Source of the DNA: Aquimarina latercula DSM 2041
GTDB taxonomy: Bacteria; Bacteroidota; Bacteroidia; Flavobacteriales; Flavobacteriaceae
DNA length: 64,000 nt
NCBI RefSeq assembly: GCF_000430645.1
Contig: NZ_KE387185.1
Coordinates: 779,780-843,779, forward strand
Direction: 5' to 3'
Below the pieces are notes generated by a model. The model did no database searches. It worked only from the letters and a program-made list of their open reading frames with translations, and was not told the origin of the DNA. Both the position numbers and the translations under genes were made by a program. Below are positions 36,798 through 46,302 of the stretch, piece after piece (within the stretch, counting starts at the first letter, position 1; the number at the start of each line of letters is the position of its first letter).

Positions 36798-38075
36798 ATG
36801 AATAGTACATCTAAAAAGTTACCCGGATTCTTTCAGTTTGATAAGGTTTTGTTTACGGTAATGTTTATTGCATTACCAGGAATAATACTTGATGGCTTAG
36901 TTGAGTTTAATGAAGCTGGATTAAGTGCTTATTTTAACAGAGCTGTTGTTACATTTTCTATAGTTACTCTTGGTTTAATATTGCAGAGAAGTGGTTTTAT
37001 TAGAAAATCAAAACTACTTACCTTATCCGTATATACTATCGTTTTAGGTATGATGTCAACGATATTTTTTGGCGTAGATGATCCTAATTTCATATTTGAA
37101 TCATTTTTCCTAAAAGTAGAAGTAATTGTATCTCTTTTATTTTTTGCAGTAGGTATGTTGGTGCATTTTAGACATATTATCTTCTTGCTAACGATTAATT
37201 TTCTTTTCATAGGATTATGTATGTTTTATTACCCTAGCTTTCCTTTAGAGAAGTTTGCTTTTTATTTTGTTATTGTTAGTGGTGGTGGTCTTATGGCATA
37301 TTTCTGTCAGCGTTTACTTGTACAGTTATCTAGAAAAGTTAAAGAAGCAAATAGATTGATAAGCATCAAGAATGAAGAATTAAAAGAAATGAATCAATCC
37401 AAAGATGATTTGTTTAGGATTATAGGTCACGATCTTAGAACTCCATTTTATCAACTTAGATCATTAATTGACATGGTAGATGAAGTAGAGAATGATGAAG
37501 AAAGAGATGAGATACGAAATATGATAAGACAAGCTGCTGATAAAGGAAATAATTTGTTGGAGGATTTATTAGAATGGGGAAACATTTACAAAAAACAATC
37601 ACAAGTTTTATTGGAGACAAAAGAGATTTCTGTCATAGTAGATAAGGTTTTTGCGTTTTCTGATTTAAAAACAAAAAATAAAGAGATTAGTCTAATAAAT
37701 AAGTTGCCTAGAGATTTAAAAGTAACAATAAACCCAGCAATGATGGAAACTGTAATGAGAAACTTGATAGCAAATGCCATTAAATTTTCGCACCGAGGTT
37801 CAGATATTATTGTAAAATCAGAAAAAATAGGTGGACAGGTAAGAATAGCTATAGAAGATAAAGGAATCGGAATGTGTAATGATAGTCTTTATAATCTTTT
37901 TGAAAAAGAAAGAAACAATTCTACTACTGGTACAGAAAATGAAAGAGGTACAGGATTTGGGTTAAGTATAGCTAAAAAACTAGTAGAAAAACAGAACGGA
38001 GTTTTAGAAATAGAGAGTGAATACAACAAAGGAACAACGATTAATTTATATTTTCCCAATACAATGAGTGCCTAA
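36798..38075 (+). CDS. Membrane sensor histidine kinase (second of tandem pair)
   Basis: 425 residues with the same layout as its neighbour: six N-terminal hydrophobic segments, a linker coiled coil, HisKA (RIIGHDLRTPFYQ) and HATPase_c (LIANAIKFSH, DKGIGM, GTGFGLSI). The two products align along their length, which indicates a tandem duplication. No response regulator is adjacent. Downstream is a terminator. Confidence 0.92.
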   Translation: MNSTSKKLPGFFQFDKVLFTVMFIALPGIILDGLVEFNEAGLSAYFNRAVVTFSIVTLGLILQRSGFIRKSKLLTLSVYTIVLGMMSTIFFGVDDPNFIFESFFLKVEVIVSLLFFAVGMLVHFRHIIFLLTINFLFIGLCMFYYPSFPLEKFAFYFVIVSGGGLMAYFCQRLLVQLSRKVKEANRLISIKNEELKEMNQSKDDLFRIIGHDLRTPFYQLRSLIDMVDEVENDEERDEIRNMIRQAADKGNNLLEDLLEWGNIYKKQSQVLLETKEISVIVDKVFAFSDLKTKNKEISLINKLPRDLKVTINPAMMETVMRNLIANAIKFSHRGSDIIVKSEKIGGQVRIAIEDKGIGMCNDSLYNLFEKERNNSTTGTENERGTGFGLSIAKKLVEKQNGVLEIESEYNKGTTINLYFPNTMSA

Positions 38076-38100
38076 TTTACGAACTAAACTTTTGTAAATA

Positions 38101-38128
38101 AAAAAACAGCCTATTTAGGCTGTTTTTT
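38101..38128. terminator. Bidirectional terminator
   Basis: A 12-bp perfect stem (38101-38112 with 38117-38128) with a 4-base loop and A/T runs. It lies between the second kinase and the convergent ferredoxin-type gene. Confidence 0.9.
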
Positions 38129-38150
38129 CATACTATTGATGTTTTTGAAT

Positions 38151-39788
38151 TTATTTATTATTCACATAATCCATAAGATCGACATCATTTCCTAATAGAA
38201 TCTCGTTAGAATTGATTCTTCCATCTAAGTTATCGTTCTCTAATTTTAATACACCTCTTGGACATACTGCAGAACAAATACCACATCCTACACAACTTGA
38301 TCGTACAATATTCTCTCCTTTTTGAGCATACGACCTTACGTCGATCCCCATTTCACAATACGTAGAGCAATTACCGCAAGAGATACATTGACCTCCATTA
38401 GTAGTAATTCTAAATTTAGAAAATAATCGTTGTTGTATTCCTAATATTCCTGCCATTGGACAGCCCATGCGACACCAAACTCTATTTCCAAGAATTGGGT
38501 AAAAGCCAGTACCAATAACACCAGAGAAAATAGATCCAATACCAAAACCATAAAAAGCTCTAAGTGCACTATCTGCAGTATAGCTGTTATTGTTTAAACC
38601 AAATGAAAAGTATTTAGCCTGAATTTGTATTTGACTTAAGTCTACAAAACTGATTAAAACAAGAAATGCAATAGTAAATATTAAGAAGCCAGTTGCTCCA
38701 GCAACAGCACTTTTGTTAAGTTGCTTTCTCTTATAATACAGAATACCTGCAAAAAGTAACGTTAAAAATACTCCTACACTTATTAAAAATACATTTTTTG
38801 TAAACCAGTATTTAGTAGCGTCATATCCTAAAAAGGTTGAAATTGTTGCAACAGTCATGATAACTGAAAACACTAATACCGTATGGATCATCCATCTTTC
38901 TATTTTCCATGCTTTTACACTCTTGTCAGATAATTGACGGAAAGAATCTCCTGCAGTTTCTGCAAGTCCTCCACAACCACAAACCCAAGAACAGTACCAT
39001 CTTTTTCCATATTTGTATGTTAACCAAGGAGAAATTACAAACACCATTAATACGGCTAAGATTAAGAAGAATAAACCAATATTTTGTGCATTAATAAATT
39101 GATCTACTCTCCATTGTTCAAACGCATAGTAATTAAGCGGCCACATATTTTTTAGATCATTATAAGGTAAAGAAAATGTATCAGAGTTTAAGCGAGCCAT
39201 TAATTCAGGAATCACAAACGCAAATGCGGTTTGGAAAAATATTACACTCACTGTACGTAATTGTTCATAGCGGTTATGTTTATACTTCATAATAAACTTT
39301 ATTCCAAACCCTATGATAGCGATGGTATACAATGTCCCATATACAAACCACTGACTTGCTTGTTCATTTTTAAAAGCATAACTCAATGGATCGAATAAAG
39401 CGATTAAGCCAGTATTAGCACCATCTACTCCTTGCCCTAGTCCTAATAAATCAGCAAAAAAGTACAACACAACATAAAAACCTGTAAGTACTATTCCTGC
39501 AATCCAGGCAAGGACTCCTCTTGATGACATAGAATTAAACCAAACTGCATCATTTTTTATACCTTCTAATTTTTTGTCATATGCACCTTTAGAGAAGATA
39601 ACAATACCTATAGTTATAGCTGATAATGATAAGGTAAGCCAAGTAGCTTTATTAGGTAAATTGAGATTAAAGGTAGCTAGTAATAATATAAGTAGTCCAG
39701 TCATTCCAACTAGAACACCAATCTTTTGTTTTGTATTTAGGCTCTTAGGAGGTTGTCCTGTTAATGCCATGTTTCTTTCTACTGCCAT
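38151..39788 (-). CDS. Polytopic 4Fe-4S membrane protein (NapH/NosR-like)
   Basis: 545 residues with about eight to nine membrane helices. Cys clusters in loops (CSWVCGCGG and CRMGCPMAG) match the NosR/NapH polyferredoxin type. The C-terminus holds two 4Fe-4S sites (CISCGNCSTYCEMG and CVGCGICSAVCPRG). Such proteins pass electrons through the membrane to periplasmic acceptors. It lies 3 bases after a pyridine-nucleotide flavoprotein gene, which suggests that NAD(P)H electrons enter here. Confidence 0.88.
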   Translation of the reverse strand: MAVERNMALTGQPPKSLNTKQKIGVLVGMTGLLILLLATFNLNLPNKATWLTLSLSAITIGIVIFSKGAYDKKLEGIKNDAVWFNSMSSRGVLAWIAGIVLTGFYVVLYFFADLLGLGQGVDGANTGLIALFDPLSYAFKNEQASQWFVYGTLYTIAIIGFGIKFIMKYKHNRYEQLRTVSVIFFQTAFAFVIPELMARLNSDTFSLPYNDLKNMWPLNYYAFEQWRVDQFINAQNIGLFFLILAVLMVFVISPWLTYKYGKRWYCSWVCGCGGLAETAGDSFRQLSDKSVKAWKIERWMIHTVLVFSVIMTVATISTFLGYDATKYWFTKNVFLISVGVFLTLLFAGILYYKRKQLNKSAVAGATGFLIFTIAFLVLISFVDLSQIQIQAKYFSFGLNNNSYTADSALRAFYGFGIGSIFSGVIGTGFYPILGNRVWCRMGCPMAGILGIQQRLFSKFRITTNGGQCISCGNCSTYCEMGIDVRSYAQKGENIVRSSCVGCGICSAVCPRGVLKLENDNLDGRINSNEILLGNDVDLMDYVNNK

Positions 39789-39791
39789 TGT

Positions 39792-41093
39792 TTATGCGTT
39801 TATTGTTTGTTGCTTTTGGAAAGCATTTAAAATATCTTTTTCGAAATGTTTGAAGAATTCAGGATTAAAATTGGCTTCTAATAAATTGGAGATGATATAG
39901 TCTACATCTCTTTTTTCGGTTAACCATTTGTCAAATACCTCGTGACGCATTCGAATCCCAAAAGTGTTTATTCCTAGAAACTCTCTAGTTTCTTTATGAT
40001 AAGAAACGGTAACACATTTTGTATCATCTTGATGTATCCAATGGAATTGTTCTTCATATTCTTGAGGTCTACCAAATACCCATCCATATGTTTGATATTC
40101 GATGTCCAAGAATTTGGCACTATTAAACCAGTGACCAGGCTTATACTCTAGTTTATTTCCACAGATCGTTTGTGCAACAGTTTCGCCCATCATTCTTCCG
40201 GTATACCATACTGCTTCTATTGGTCTTCTGTTTCCAATAGCTTCGTGTTGTTCTGCACAATCACCAATAGCATATATGTTAGAAATATTTGTTTCTAAGA
40301 AACGATTTACTTTAACACCTCTTCCTAATTCAATTCCAGAATCTTTTAAGAAATCTACATTGGGAGATACACCAGCGGTAAGCCCAACAACATTGCACGC
40401 TATTTCTTCTCCAGTTTCTTGAATGATTATTGACTTCACTTTTCCATCTTTATCAGAAATGATTTCTTTTAAATTGGAACCTAAACGAAGGTCAATGTGA
40501 TGATTCTTTATATGTCGGTTAATCATTCCGCTTTCTCCAGCAGGAAGAACGCCATTCCAGAAACTATCTTCTCTTACTAAAAAAGTAACAGGGATTCCTC
40601 TAGAGTTAAGCATTTCTGCTAATTCTATTCCGATTAAACCACCACCAACAATAACAGCTCTTTTACAAACTTTATTATTAGGAGCATATTTTTCTAAATT
40701 TTCAAGATCCTGTTTATGATACATTCCCATAACACCATCTAGATCTTGACCTGGCCATCCAAATTTATTTGGTTTAGAACCTGTAGCAATTATTAGTTTA
40801 TCATACTGCAGACTTTCTCCACCTTCAAAAATCAATTGATTTTTTTGGTGATCTACTTTCGAAACAAACCCTTTCTTTAATTCAATACGATTTTTTTCCC
40901 AAAACCAATTTTCATAAGGTTGCGTATGTTCGAATTTCATGTGTCCCATGTATATATACATCAACGCAGTACGAGAAAAGAAATAATCTGTTTCGGCAGA
41001 TACGAGAGTAATCTTTTTATCAGACATTTTCCGGATATGCCTTGCAGCAGTAACACCAGAAATTCCGTTGCCGATAATTACAATATGTTCCAT
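39792..41093 (-). CDS. NAD(P)/FAD-dependent oxidoreductase
   Basis: 433 residues. The FAD motif IIGNGISGVTAARHI and the NAD motif AVIVGGGLIGIELAEML flank the usual ATG stretch (LIIATGSKPN); the second FAD contact is NIYAIGDCAE. This is the NirB/rubredoxin-reductase-like class of pyridine nucleotide-disulfide oxidoreductases without a redox disulfide. It is operonic with the 4Fe-4S protein, and together they look like an electron-input module. The acceptor is not identified. Confidence 0.9.
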   Translation of the reverse strand: MEHIVIIGNGISGVTAARHIRKMSDKKITLVSAETDYFFSRTALMYIYMGHMKFEHTQPYENWFWEKNRIELKKGFVSKVDHQKNQLIFEGGESLQYDKLIIATGSKPNKFGWPGQDLDGVMGMYHKQDLENLEKYAPNNKVCKRAVIVGGGLIGIELAEMLNSRGIPVTFLVREDSFWNGVLPAGESGMINRHIKNHHIDLRLGSNLKEIISDKDGKVKSIIIQETGEEIACNVVGLTAGVSPNVDFLKDSGIELGRGVKVNRFLETNISNIYAIGDCAEQHEAIGNRRPIEAVWYTGRMMGETVAQTICGNKLEYKPGHWFNSAKFLDIEYQTYGWVFGRPQEYEEQFHWIHQDDTKCVTVSYHKETREFLGINTFGIRMRHEVFDKWLTEKRDVDYIISNLLEANFNPEFFKHFEKDILNAFQKQQTINA

Positions 41094-41402
41094 AGAGGTG
41101 TGTGTTAGTTGATTTTCAATTTTAGTTCTTAAAATGAAGCTTCTGTGCGTAAGTCGTTTATAAATATAAGAACTTAACCAACATTAATAATTTAGAATTA
41201 ATCTAAAAAGCTAAGTTTTTGTAAGTTTTAGTAAAGAATTCGAACGATGATTTTCTTTATAAATGAATAAAAAATTCTTTCAAACAAATTGAAAATAATT
41301 TGTAAGTAGCATATAGACGCTCCGACTCAATGCCCGTTACCAAGGTAAACTTAACTTGTATTAAACCAACTTCATAATAAGAAGTTTTTAAAACTTAAAA
41401 CA
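41094..41402. other. 309-bp divergent spacer, no elements assigned
   Basis: It separates the flavoprotein operon from the DUF547 gene and must hold both promoters. No exact TAnnTTTG match or hairpin was found. Confidence 0.45.
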
Positions 41403-42113
41403 ATGAAAAAGATAATTTTTATAATGACTTTGCTAATGGTTACTGTTAGCTTTTCGCAAAGCACAACAGAATTTTTCACCAAATCTGATGCGTTTTTTAA
41501 AAAACATGTAACAAATGGTAAAGTAGATTATAAAGCAATAAAAAGTGATCCTAAGGAATTGGATGGGTTATTGGATATAGCTGCCAACTTAAGTGTTTCT
41601 AAAAGTGATGCTAAAACTTTTCAAGCATTTTATATTAATGGATATAATTTATCTGTTATTAAAGGAGTAATTAATAATTATCCAACAAAATCACCACTTA
41701 ATATCAAGGGCTTTTTTGATAAGATTAAATATACTTTAGCGGGTAAATCAACAACATTAAATGATTTGGAAAATAAGATTCTTAGAAAGAATTTTCCAAC
41801 CGAAGCACGTTTTCACTTTGCACTGGTTTGTGCTGGGTTAGGATGCCCTCCAATAATTTCAGAAGCTTATACTCCTTCGCTTTTAGAAAAACAATTACAG
41901 CGTCAAACAACGATAGCATTAAACAATCCTAACTTTATTAAAGTAAAAGGAAAGAAAGTACAACTTTCTCAAATTTTCGAATGGTATAAAGGAGACTTTA
42001 CTCAAAATGGTTCAGAAATAGATTATGTAAACCAGTTTAGAAAAGAAAAAATTCCTGCGAATGCAAGAATATCATACTACCCATATAATTGGAGTTTAAA
42101 CGTAGCAAAATAA
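41403..42113 (+). CDS. Secreted DUF547 protein
   Basis: 236 residues with a signal peptide (1-18, ending SFSQ). The DUF547 core shows FQAFYINGYNLSVIKGVINNYP, TLNDLENKILR and FHFALVCAGLGCPPI, whose Cys and His are conserved in the family and suggest a papain-like or transglutaminase-like active site. The biochemical role is unproven. A second DUF547 gene is at 55902-56615, next to an arsenosugar glycosyltransferase. This copy is divergent from the flavoprotein/4Fe-4S operon. Confidence 0.88.
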   Translation: MKKIIFIMTLLMVTVSFSQSTTEFFTKSDAFFKKHVTNGKVDYKAIKSDPKELDGLLDIAANLSVSKSDAKTFQAFYINGYNLSVIKGVINNYPTKSPLNIKGFFDKIKYTLAGKSTTLNDLENKILRKNFPTEARFHFALVCAGLGCPPIISEAYTPSLLEKQLQRQTTIALNNPNFIKVKGKKVQLSQIFEWYKGDFTQNGSEIDYVNQFRKEKIPANARISYYPYNWSLNVAK

Positions 42114-42183
42114 TAATAACCTATAAATAAGGATTACAAGTAATCCAATAAATACTTAATCTAATAATAAACATATTTAAATC

Positions 42184-43104
42184 ATGAGATTAACTAAGAA
42201 TATAATAACCGCACTTTTTTTATTACTAACCGTAAGCTTTGGATTTGCGCAAGATGATGATGCAGAAGATAATGGTTCTGTAATACAAAATCTTACTCCT
42301 TCAAAATTGATTGGAAAAGGACAAGTAGATGTTAAATGGTTTAATAATCTTTATACACAAACTCGTATTGCAAATGCTGATGGAGATGTATCTTCTGCTG
42401 ATAGAGAAAACTTCTTTACTTCGACATTAGATGTTTTCTATGGAATTTCAGAAAATAGAAGAATTACTGTAGGTGCGATTATTGAATTTAGATCTAATAC
42501 AATAGGAGACCGTGGTGCTTTTGATGTATTTAGTTTTGATGGAGAAAGTGGATCAGCAAGAAGTGGTATTACCAGTATCGCTCCAAGTGTAAAATTTGTC
42601 CCTTTTAAAAGTCTGAGTAATTTTTCTGTACAAAGTAGCTTGGTGATTCCGACAATAAAAAGTGAGTTTGATGATGGTGTTTTCTTTGATCAAGATGGGT
42701 TTGTTTTTCAAAACAGATTCTTTTATGACCTTGCTTTAGGTAATAGTAATAAGTGGCAGCTTTTCTTTGATCTAAATACTGAATATAATTTTGGTAAGGA
42801 CCTTGAGTTTAATAGCGATGGCAGATCGGAAGGTAGTTTTGCAAATGACAGCTTCCGTCTTACTCCTGGAGTGTTCTTAAGTTATTTTCCGAGCTCTAAG
42901 TTTACAGCACAAGTATTTGTACAACATTTTCAACTTATTGATTTAAATAATGATTTTGAGCAAGACCTAACTGCAGTAGGAGCAGGAGCAAAATATCAAC
43001 TCACAAAATCGCTTAATATTGAAGCATTATGGAGTTATTTTGCAAGAGGAAATGATTCTGGTCTTGGAGAATCATACAATATAGGTTTAAGATATGTATT
43101 ATAG
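42184..43104 (+). CDS. Outer-membrane beta-barrel protein
   Basis: 306 residues with a signal peptide (ending FGFAQ). The body is a sequence of alternating amphipathic strands with Gly/Asn turns (VDVKWFNNLYTQTRIA, FFDLNTEYNFG, YNIGLRYVL at the C-terminus), as in transporter-type outer-membrane barrels. It lies 70 bases after the DUF547 gene and probably shares its transcript. No specific function is visible. Confidence 0.72.
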   Translation: MRLTKNIITALFLLLTVSFGFAQDDDAEDNGSVIQNLTPSKLIGKGQVDVKWFNNLYTQTRIANADGDVSSADRENFFTSTLDVFYGISENRRITVGAIIEFRSNTIGDRGAFDVFSFDGESGSARSGITSIAPSVKFVPFKSLSNFSVQSSLVIPTIKSEFDDGVFFDQDGFVFQNRFFYDLALGNSNKWQLFFDLNTEYNFGKDLEFNSDGRSEGSFANDSFRLTPGVFLSYFPSSKFTAQVFVQHFQLIDLNNDFEQDLTAVGAGAKYQLTKSLNIEALWSYFARGNDSGLGESYNIGLRYVL

Positions 43105-43190
43105 AAAACAAACATTTAGCTTAGGTTTAAGAGCAATGTTTTAAGCACTATAAAATATAAATTGTATTTTCAGCGGTATAAAAAATAATC

Positions 43191-44189
43191 ATGAAACGTT
43201 TTTTTATACTGCTGATTAGTATTTGTTTTTTGAACTGTTCAGGACAGCAATCTAAAATCAATGGAGTTAGTTTTGTCGCATCACCAAAAGAGATTAATGA
43301 GACAAATATAGATCCTGTAGTAAAAGTAAATGCAAATTGGGCTGCTGTGATGCCATTTGGATTTGTGAAAAATTTGAAAGAACCATCAGTTGTTTTTAAT
43401 ACAGAAAGGCAATGGTGGGGGGAGAGAGCAGATGGAGCAGAGCGTACCATTGAATTACTAAACCAAAAAGGGATTAAAGTCATGCTGAAGCCACAGATTT
43501 GGGTTTGGCGAGGTGAGTTTACGGGTAATATTTCTATGGATTCTGAAGAGGATTGGAAAACCTTAGAAAGCTCTTATGAAGGGTTTATTATGCTGTATGC
43601 TAAATTGGCGCAAAAATTAAATGTTCCAATATTATGTATTGGTACAGAATTGCACACTTTTGTACAGAAAAGACCCGAATATTGGAAGCAGTTAATACAG
43701 AAAGTTAGATCTGTTTATGAGGGTAAGTTAACCTATGCGGAGAATTGGGATCAGTTCACAAATGCTCCTTTTTGGAATCAATTGGATTATATTGGTGTAG
43801 ATGCTTACTTTCCGGTTTCTGAGAGTAAAACGCCTAGTGTAGAGGAGATGAGGGAAGGTTGGCAAAAGCATAAAAATAAGATAATAGCATTACAAAAAAC
43901 AATAGGAAAACCTGTTTTGTTTACAGAGTTTGGATATAGAAGTATACATTATACAGGAAAAGAACCTTGGGCTTCTAATAGAATAAAGGGAAATGTAGAT
44001 TTAAAAGCTCAGAATAATGCGTTAACAGCGTTATATGAGGAATTCTGGAAAGAACAATGGTTTGCCGGAGGATTTCTTTGGAAATGGTACCACGACCATG
44101 ATAAGGTGGGTGGAGAAGATAATAATAGATTTACAATACAAAATAAACCATCAGAAAAGTTAATACAAACATTGTATAAAGATGATTAA
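43191..44189 (+). CDS. GH113-like glycoside hydrolase lipoprotein
   Basis: 332 residues. The signal ends in a Cys (FLNC, C16), suggesting a lipoprotein. The TIM barrel carries QIWVWRGEF, the acid/base Glu in CIGTELHTF and the nucleophile Glu in LFTEFGYRS, the pattern of GH113 beta-mannanase-like enzymes. The likely activity is on beta-mannosidic or related glycans at the cell surface. No SusC/SusD pair or other polysaccharide genes are near. Its 3' end overlaps the next gene by 8 bases. Confidence 0.82.
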   Translation: MKRFFILLISICFLNCSGQQSKINGVSFVASPKEINETNIDPVVKVNANWAAVMPFGFVKNLKEPSVVFNTERQWWGERADGAERTIELLNQKGIKVMLKPQIWVWRGEFTGNISMDSEEDWKTLESSYEGFIMLYAKLAQKLNVPILCIGTELHTFVQKRPEYWKQLIQKVRSVYEGKLTYAENWDQFTNAPFWNQLDYIGVDAYFPVSESKTPSVEEMREGWQKHKNKIIALQKTIGKPVLFTEFGYRSIHYTGKEPWASNRIKGNVDLKAQNNALTALYEEFWKEQWFAGGFLWKWYHDHDKVGGEDNNRFTIQNKPSEKLIQTLYKDD

Positions 44190-44913
44190 AACCAATTATA
44201 TCGTATATATCTTATGTTGCATTTTATTGGCCTGTAATAAAGATCAAAATACGATTCAATTGGATGAATCTCTTACATCTTTAGTGGCTTTAAATGAAAT
44301 AGAAATTGATAATGTAATTGCGTGTGCTTCGGGATCTGAATCAGATGAAGATGTCATTATTGCGTATGTATATCCTAGACCTGGAGCAACGGATATTAGA
44401 TATTTTGAAACAGCAAATATAGAAGCTGATAAAAATGATTATCAAAACTATCAACAGGTAATGATAGCACCAACAGATATTTTTAACGGATATCTAAAAA
44501 AATTCACAAGAACTACAACTGAAGAAAAGTGGGTAATTATTACGTTTTTTGAAAATGAAAAATTGCATTTATCAAATCCAATTAGATTAAAACATCTAAC
44601 AAAACCTACAGAGTTTACCGATGAAGTGGTTGTAAATACAAATAGTGAAAATATGCCAATATTTAATTGGGAAGATGGAATATTTAATGATAATAAGATA
44701 TATTTTCAAGTAATTTCTGATACTGATGATGAATTGCTTTCTGGAACCTATACTTTTCAAAAACAATTCCAATATTATAAAACGGATAATGTAGTTTTAA
44801 ATATCACCCAAGAAATTCCACCACAGTTAGACGCAGCTAATTCATATAATTTTACCCTTATGGGAGTCAGTGAAGATAATTGGGTGAATTTGTTTATTCA
44901 AAAAAGATTCTAG
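44182..44913 (+). CDS. Hypothetical lipoprotein (243 aa)
   Basis: Lipobox LLAC (C18). A second Cys (VIACASGSESD) and two beta-rich halves follow, with acidic composition and no membrane segment. It overlaps the glycosidase gene, so the two are translated together. No family recognised. Confidence 0.7.
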   Translation: MIKTNYIVYILCCILLACNKDQNTIQLDESLTSLVALNEIEIDNVIACASGSESDEDVIIAYVYPRPGATDIRYFETANIEADKNDYQNYQQVMIAPTDIFNGYLKKFTRTTTEEKWVIITFFENEKLHLSNPIRLKHLTKPTEFTDEVVVNTNSENMPIFNWEDGIFNDNKIYFQVISDTDDELLSGTYTFQKQFQYYKTDNVVLNITQEIPPQLDAANSYNFTLMGVSEDNWVNLFIQKRF

Positions 44914-44981
44914 CCTTAACTTTATTTAATCTTTTATGTAAGATCATAACATGTTTTTCGTCTACGAGTGTAAAATATGTT

Positions 44982-46244
44982 ATGAAGAAAATCTTAATAG
45001 CACTGATTTTCTTTGTGTATCAAGGAAGCTTTTCTCAAGATGCTCTAGTATCAGAATTACAAATTACAAGACTAAAAAGGACAAAAGAATCCTTTATTAG
45101 GAAATTAGTTAAGGTAAAACCAGGATTGGTATACGATTCTCTGAGGGTAGCGACAGATATAGAAAGACTTAAAAGACTTCCTGGTATTGCAAATGCAGAA
45201 GCAATAGTGCAAAAAAATCAAGGATCAGAGTATCAAATTATCTATACTATTGAAGAAAATTTCACCATTATTCCAGGGCTTAGTATAGCAACTGATAACA
45301 ATGGTGAATTTGCATATAGAGTATCCCTTTTTGAGTTTAACTTATTCGGAAGAAATCAAATATTAGGAGGGTTTTATCAACGAGATGTGTTTGATTCTTA
45401 TGGTGGATATTGGGAAGCTCCTTACCTTTTTACAAATAAATTTGGTTTTGGTATTAATTATAAGAATCTAGTTTCTCAAGAGCCTATTTTTCTTGACAAT
45501 GATAATACGATAAATTATAAATTCGATACAAGAGCTTTCGAAGTTAATTTGTTATACGAATTTAACTTTCATCATAAAGCACAGGTTGGAGTTAATATCT
45601 CTAATGAAGAATATAATTTTATAGAAGAAGATTTACCTTCAGAAATCCCTACACGCCTTTCTGCTAGTAAAATTGCTTACAGAGGAGAGTATGAGTATAA
45701 CGATATTGATATTGATTATCAGTATGTATCTGGTTTGAGAAGCCTTTTAGATTTTCGATTTGTTACCGGTGGTGATGGTCTTTTAGATGATTTTTTTATC
45801 GGTAGAAATGATTTCGAGTATTTCAAAAGAGTGGGTAAATTGGGCAATTGGGCTAATCGTCTTAGGGTAGCATATGCGTCTAATGATGATACTCCATTTG
45901 CTCCATTTGCTGTAGATAATCAATTAAATATAAGAGGTGCAGGAAATACTATTGATAGAGGTACCGCTGCAATAGTTTTAAATACCGAGTATAGACACAC
46001 GTTATATGAAAAAGGTTGGTTTGTAGTTCAGAGTAATGTTTTTATTGATACAGGTACCTGGAGAAACCCAGGAGGAGAACTCGTGGAGTTAATAGATGGT
46101 AGTACACTAAGATTTTACCCAGGAGCGGGCATAAGATTGATACATAAAAGAATTTTTAATGCGGTTTTTAGGTTAGATTATGGATACGGAATTGGAAATG
46201 ATGCAACCAATGGTATTACCTTTGGGATTGGACAATATTTTTGA
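44982..46244 (+). CDS. Single-POTRA Omp85-like outer-membrane protein (first of tandem pair)
   Basis: From ATG 44982 the product has 420 residues and begins with a proper signal peptide (ending SFSQ). The longer frame would need TTG at 44880 and overlap the upstream gene. Residues 20-95 form one POTRA-like module (SELQITRLKRTKESFIRKLVKVKPG, DIERLKRLPGIANAEAIV). The rest is a beta-barrel of about 320 residues ending in GIGQYF, with the terminal Phe of outer-membrane proteins. Full BamA has five POTRAs and TamA three, so this is a reduced member. Role unknown. Confidence 0.78.
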   Translation: MKKILIALIFFVYQGSFSQDALVSELQITRLKRTKESFIRKLVKVKPGLVYDSLRVATDIERLKRLPGIANAEAIVQKNQGSEYQIIYTIEENFTIIPGLSIATDNNGEFAYRVSLFEFNLFGRNQILGGFYQRDVFDSYGGYWEAPYLFTNKFGFGINYKNLVSQEPIFLDNDNTINYKFDTRAFEVNLLYEFNFHHKAQVGVNISNEEYNFIEEDLPSEIPTRLSASKIAYRGEYEYNDIDIDYQYVSGLRSLLDFRFVTGGDGLLDDFFIGRNDFEYFKRVGKLGNWANRLRVAYASNDDTPFAPFAVDNQLNIRGAGNTIDRGTAAIVLNTEYRHTLYEKGWFVVQSNVFIDTGTWRNPGGELVELIDGSTLRFYPGAGIRLIHKRIFNAVFRLDYGYGIGNDATNGITFGIGQYF

Positions 46245-46271
46245 TTTGCAGTGCAATAAGGTGTACCTTTG
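46241..46271 (+). promoter_or_regulatory. Promoter of the second Omp85-like gene
   Basis: TTG at 46241-46243 and TACCTTTG at 46264-46271 have 20 bases between them. It overlaps the end of the first paralog and lies 31 bases before the next start. Confidence 0.5.
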
Positions 46272-46302
46272 TTATAAAATTGCTTCAAATATTTAGAACT
46301 AA

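Noticed and set aside
44880..46244. Longer start (TTG) for the first Omp85-like gene
   Set aside because: It would overlap the upstream lipoprotein gene and bury the signal peptide that begins at ATG 44982.
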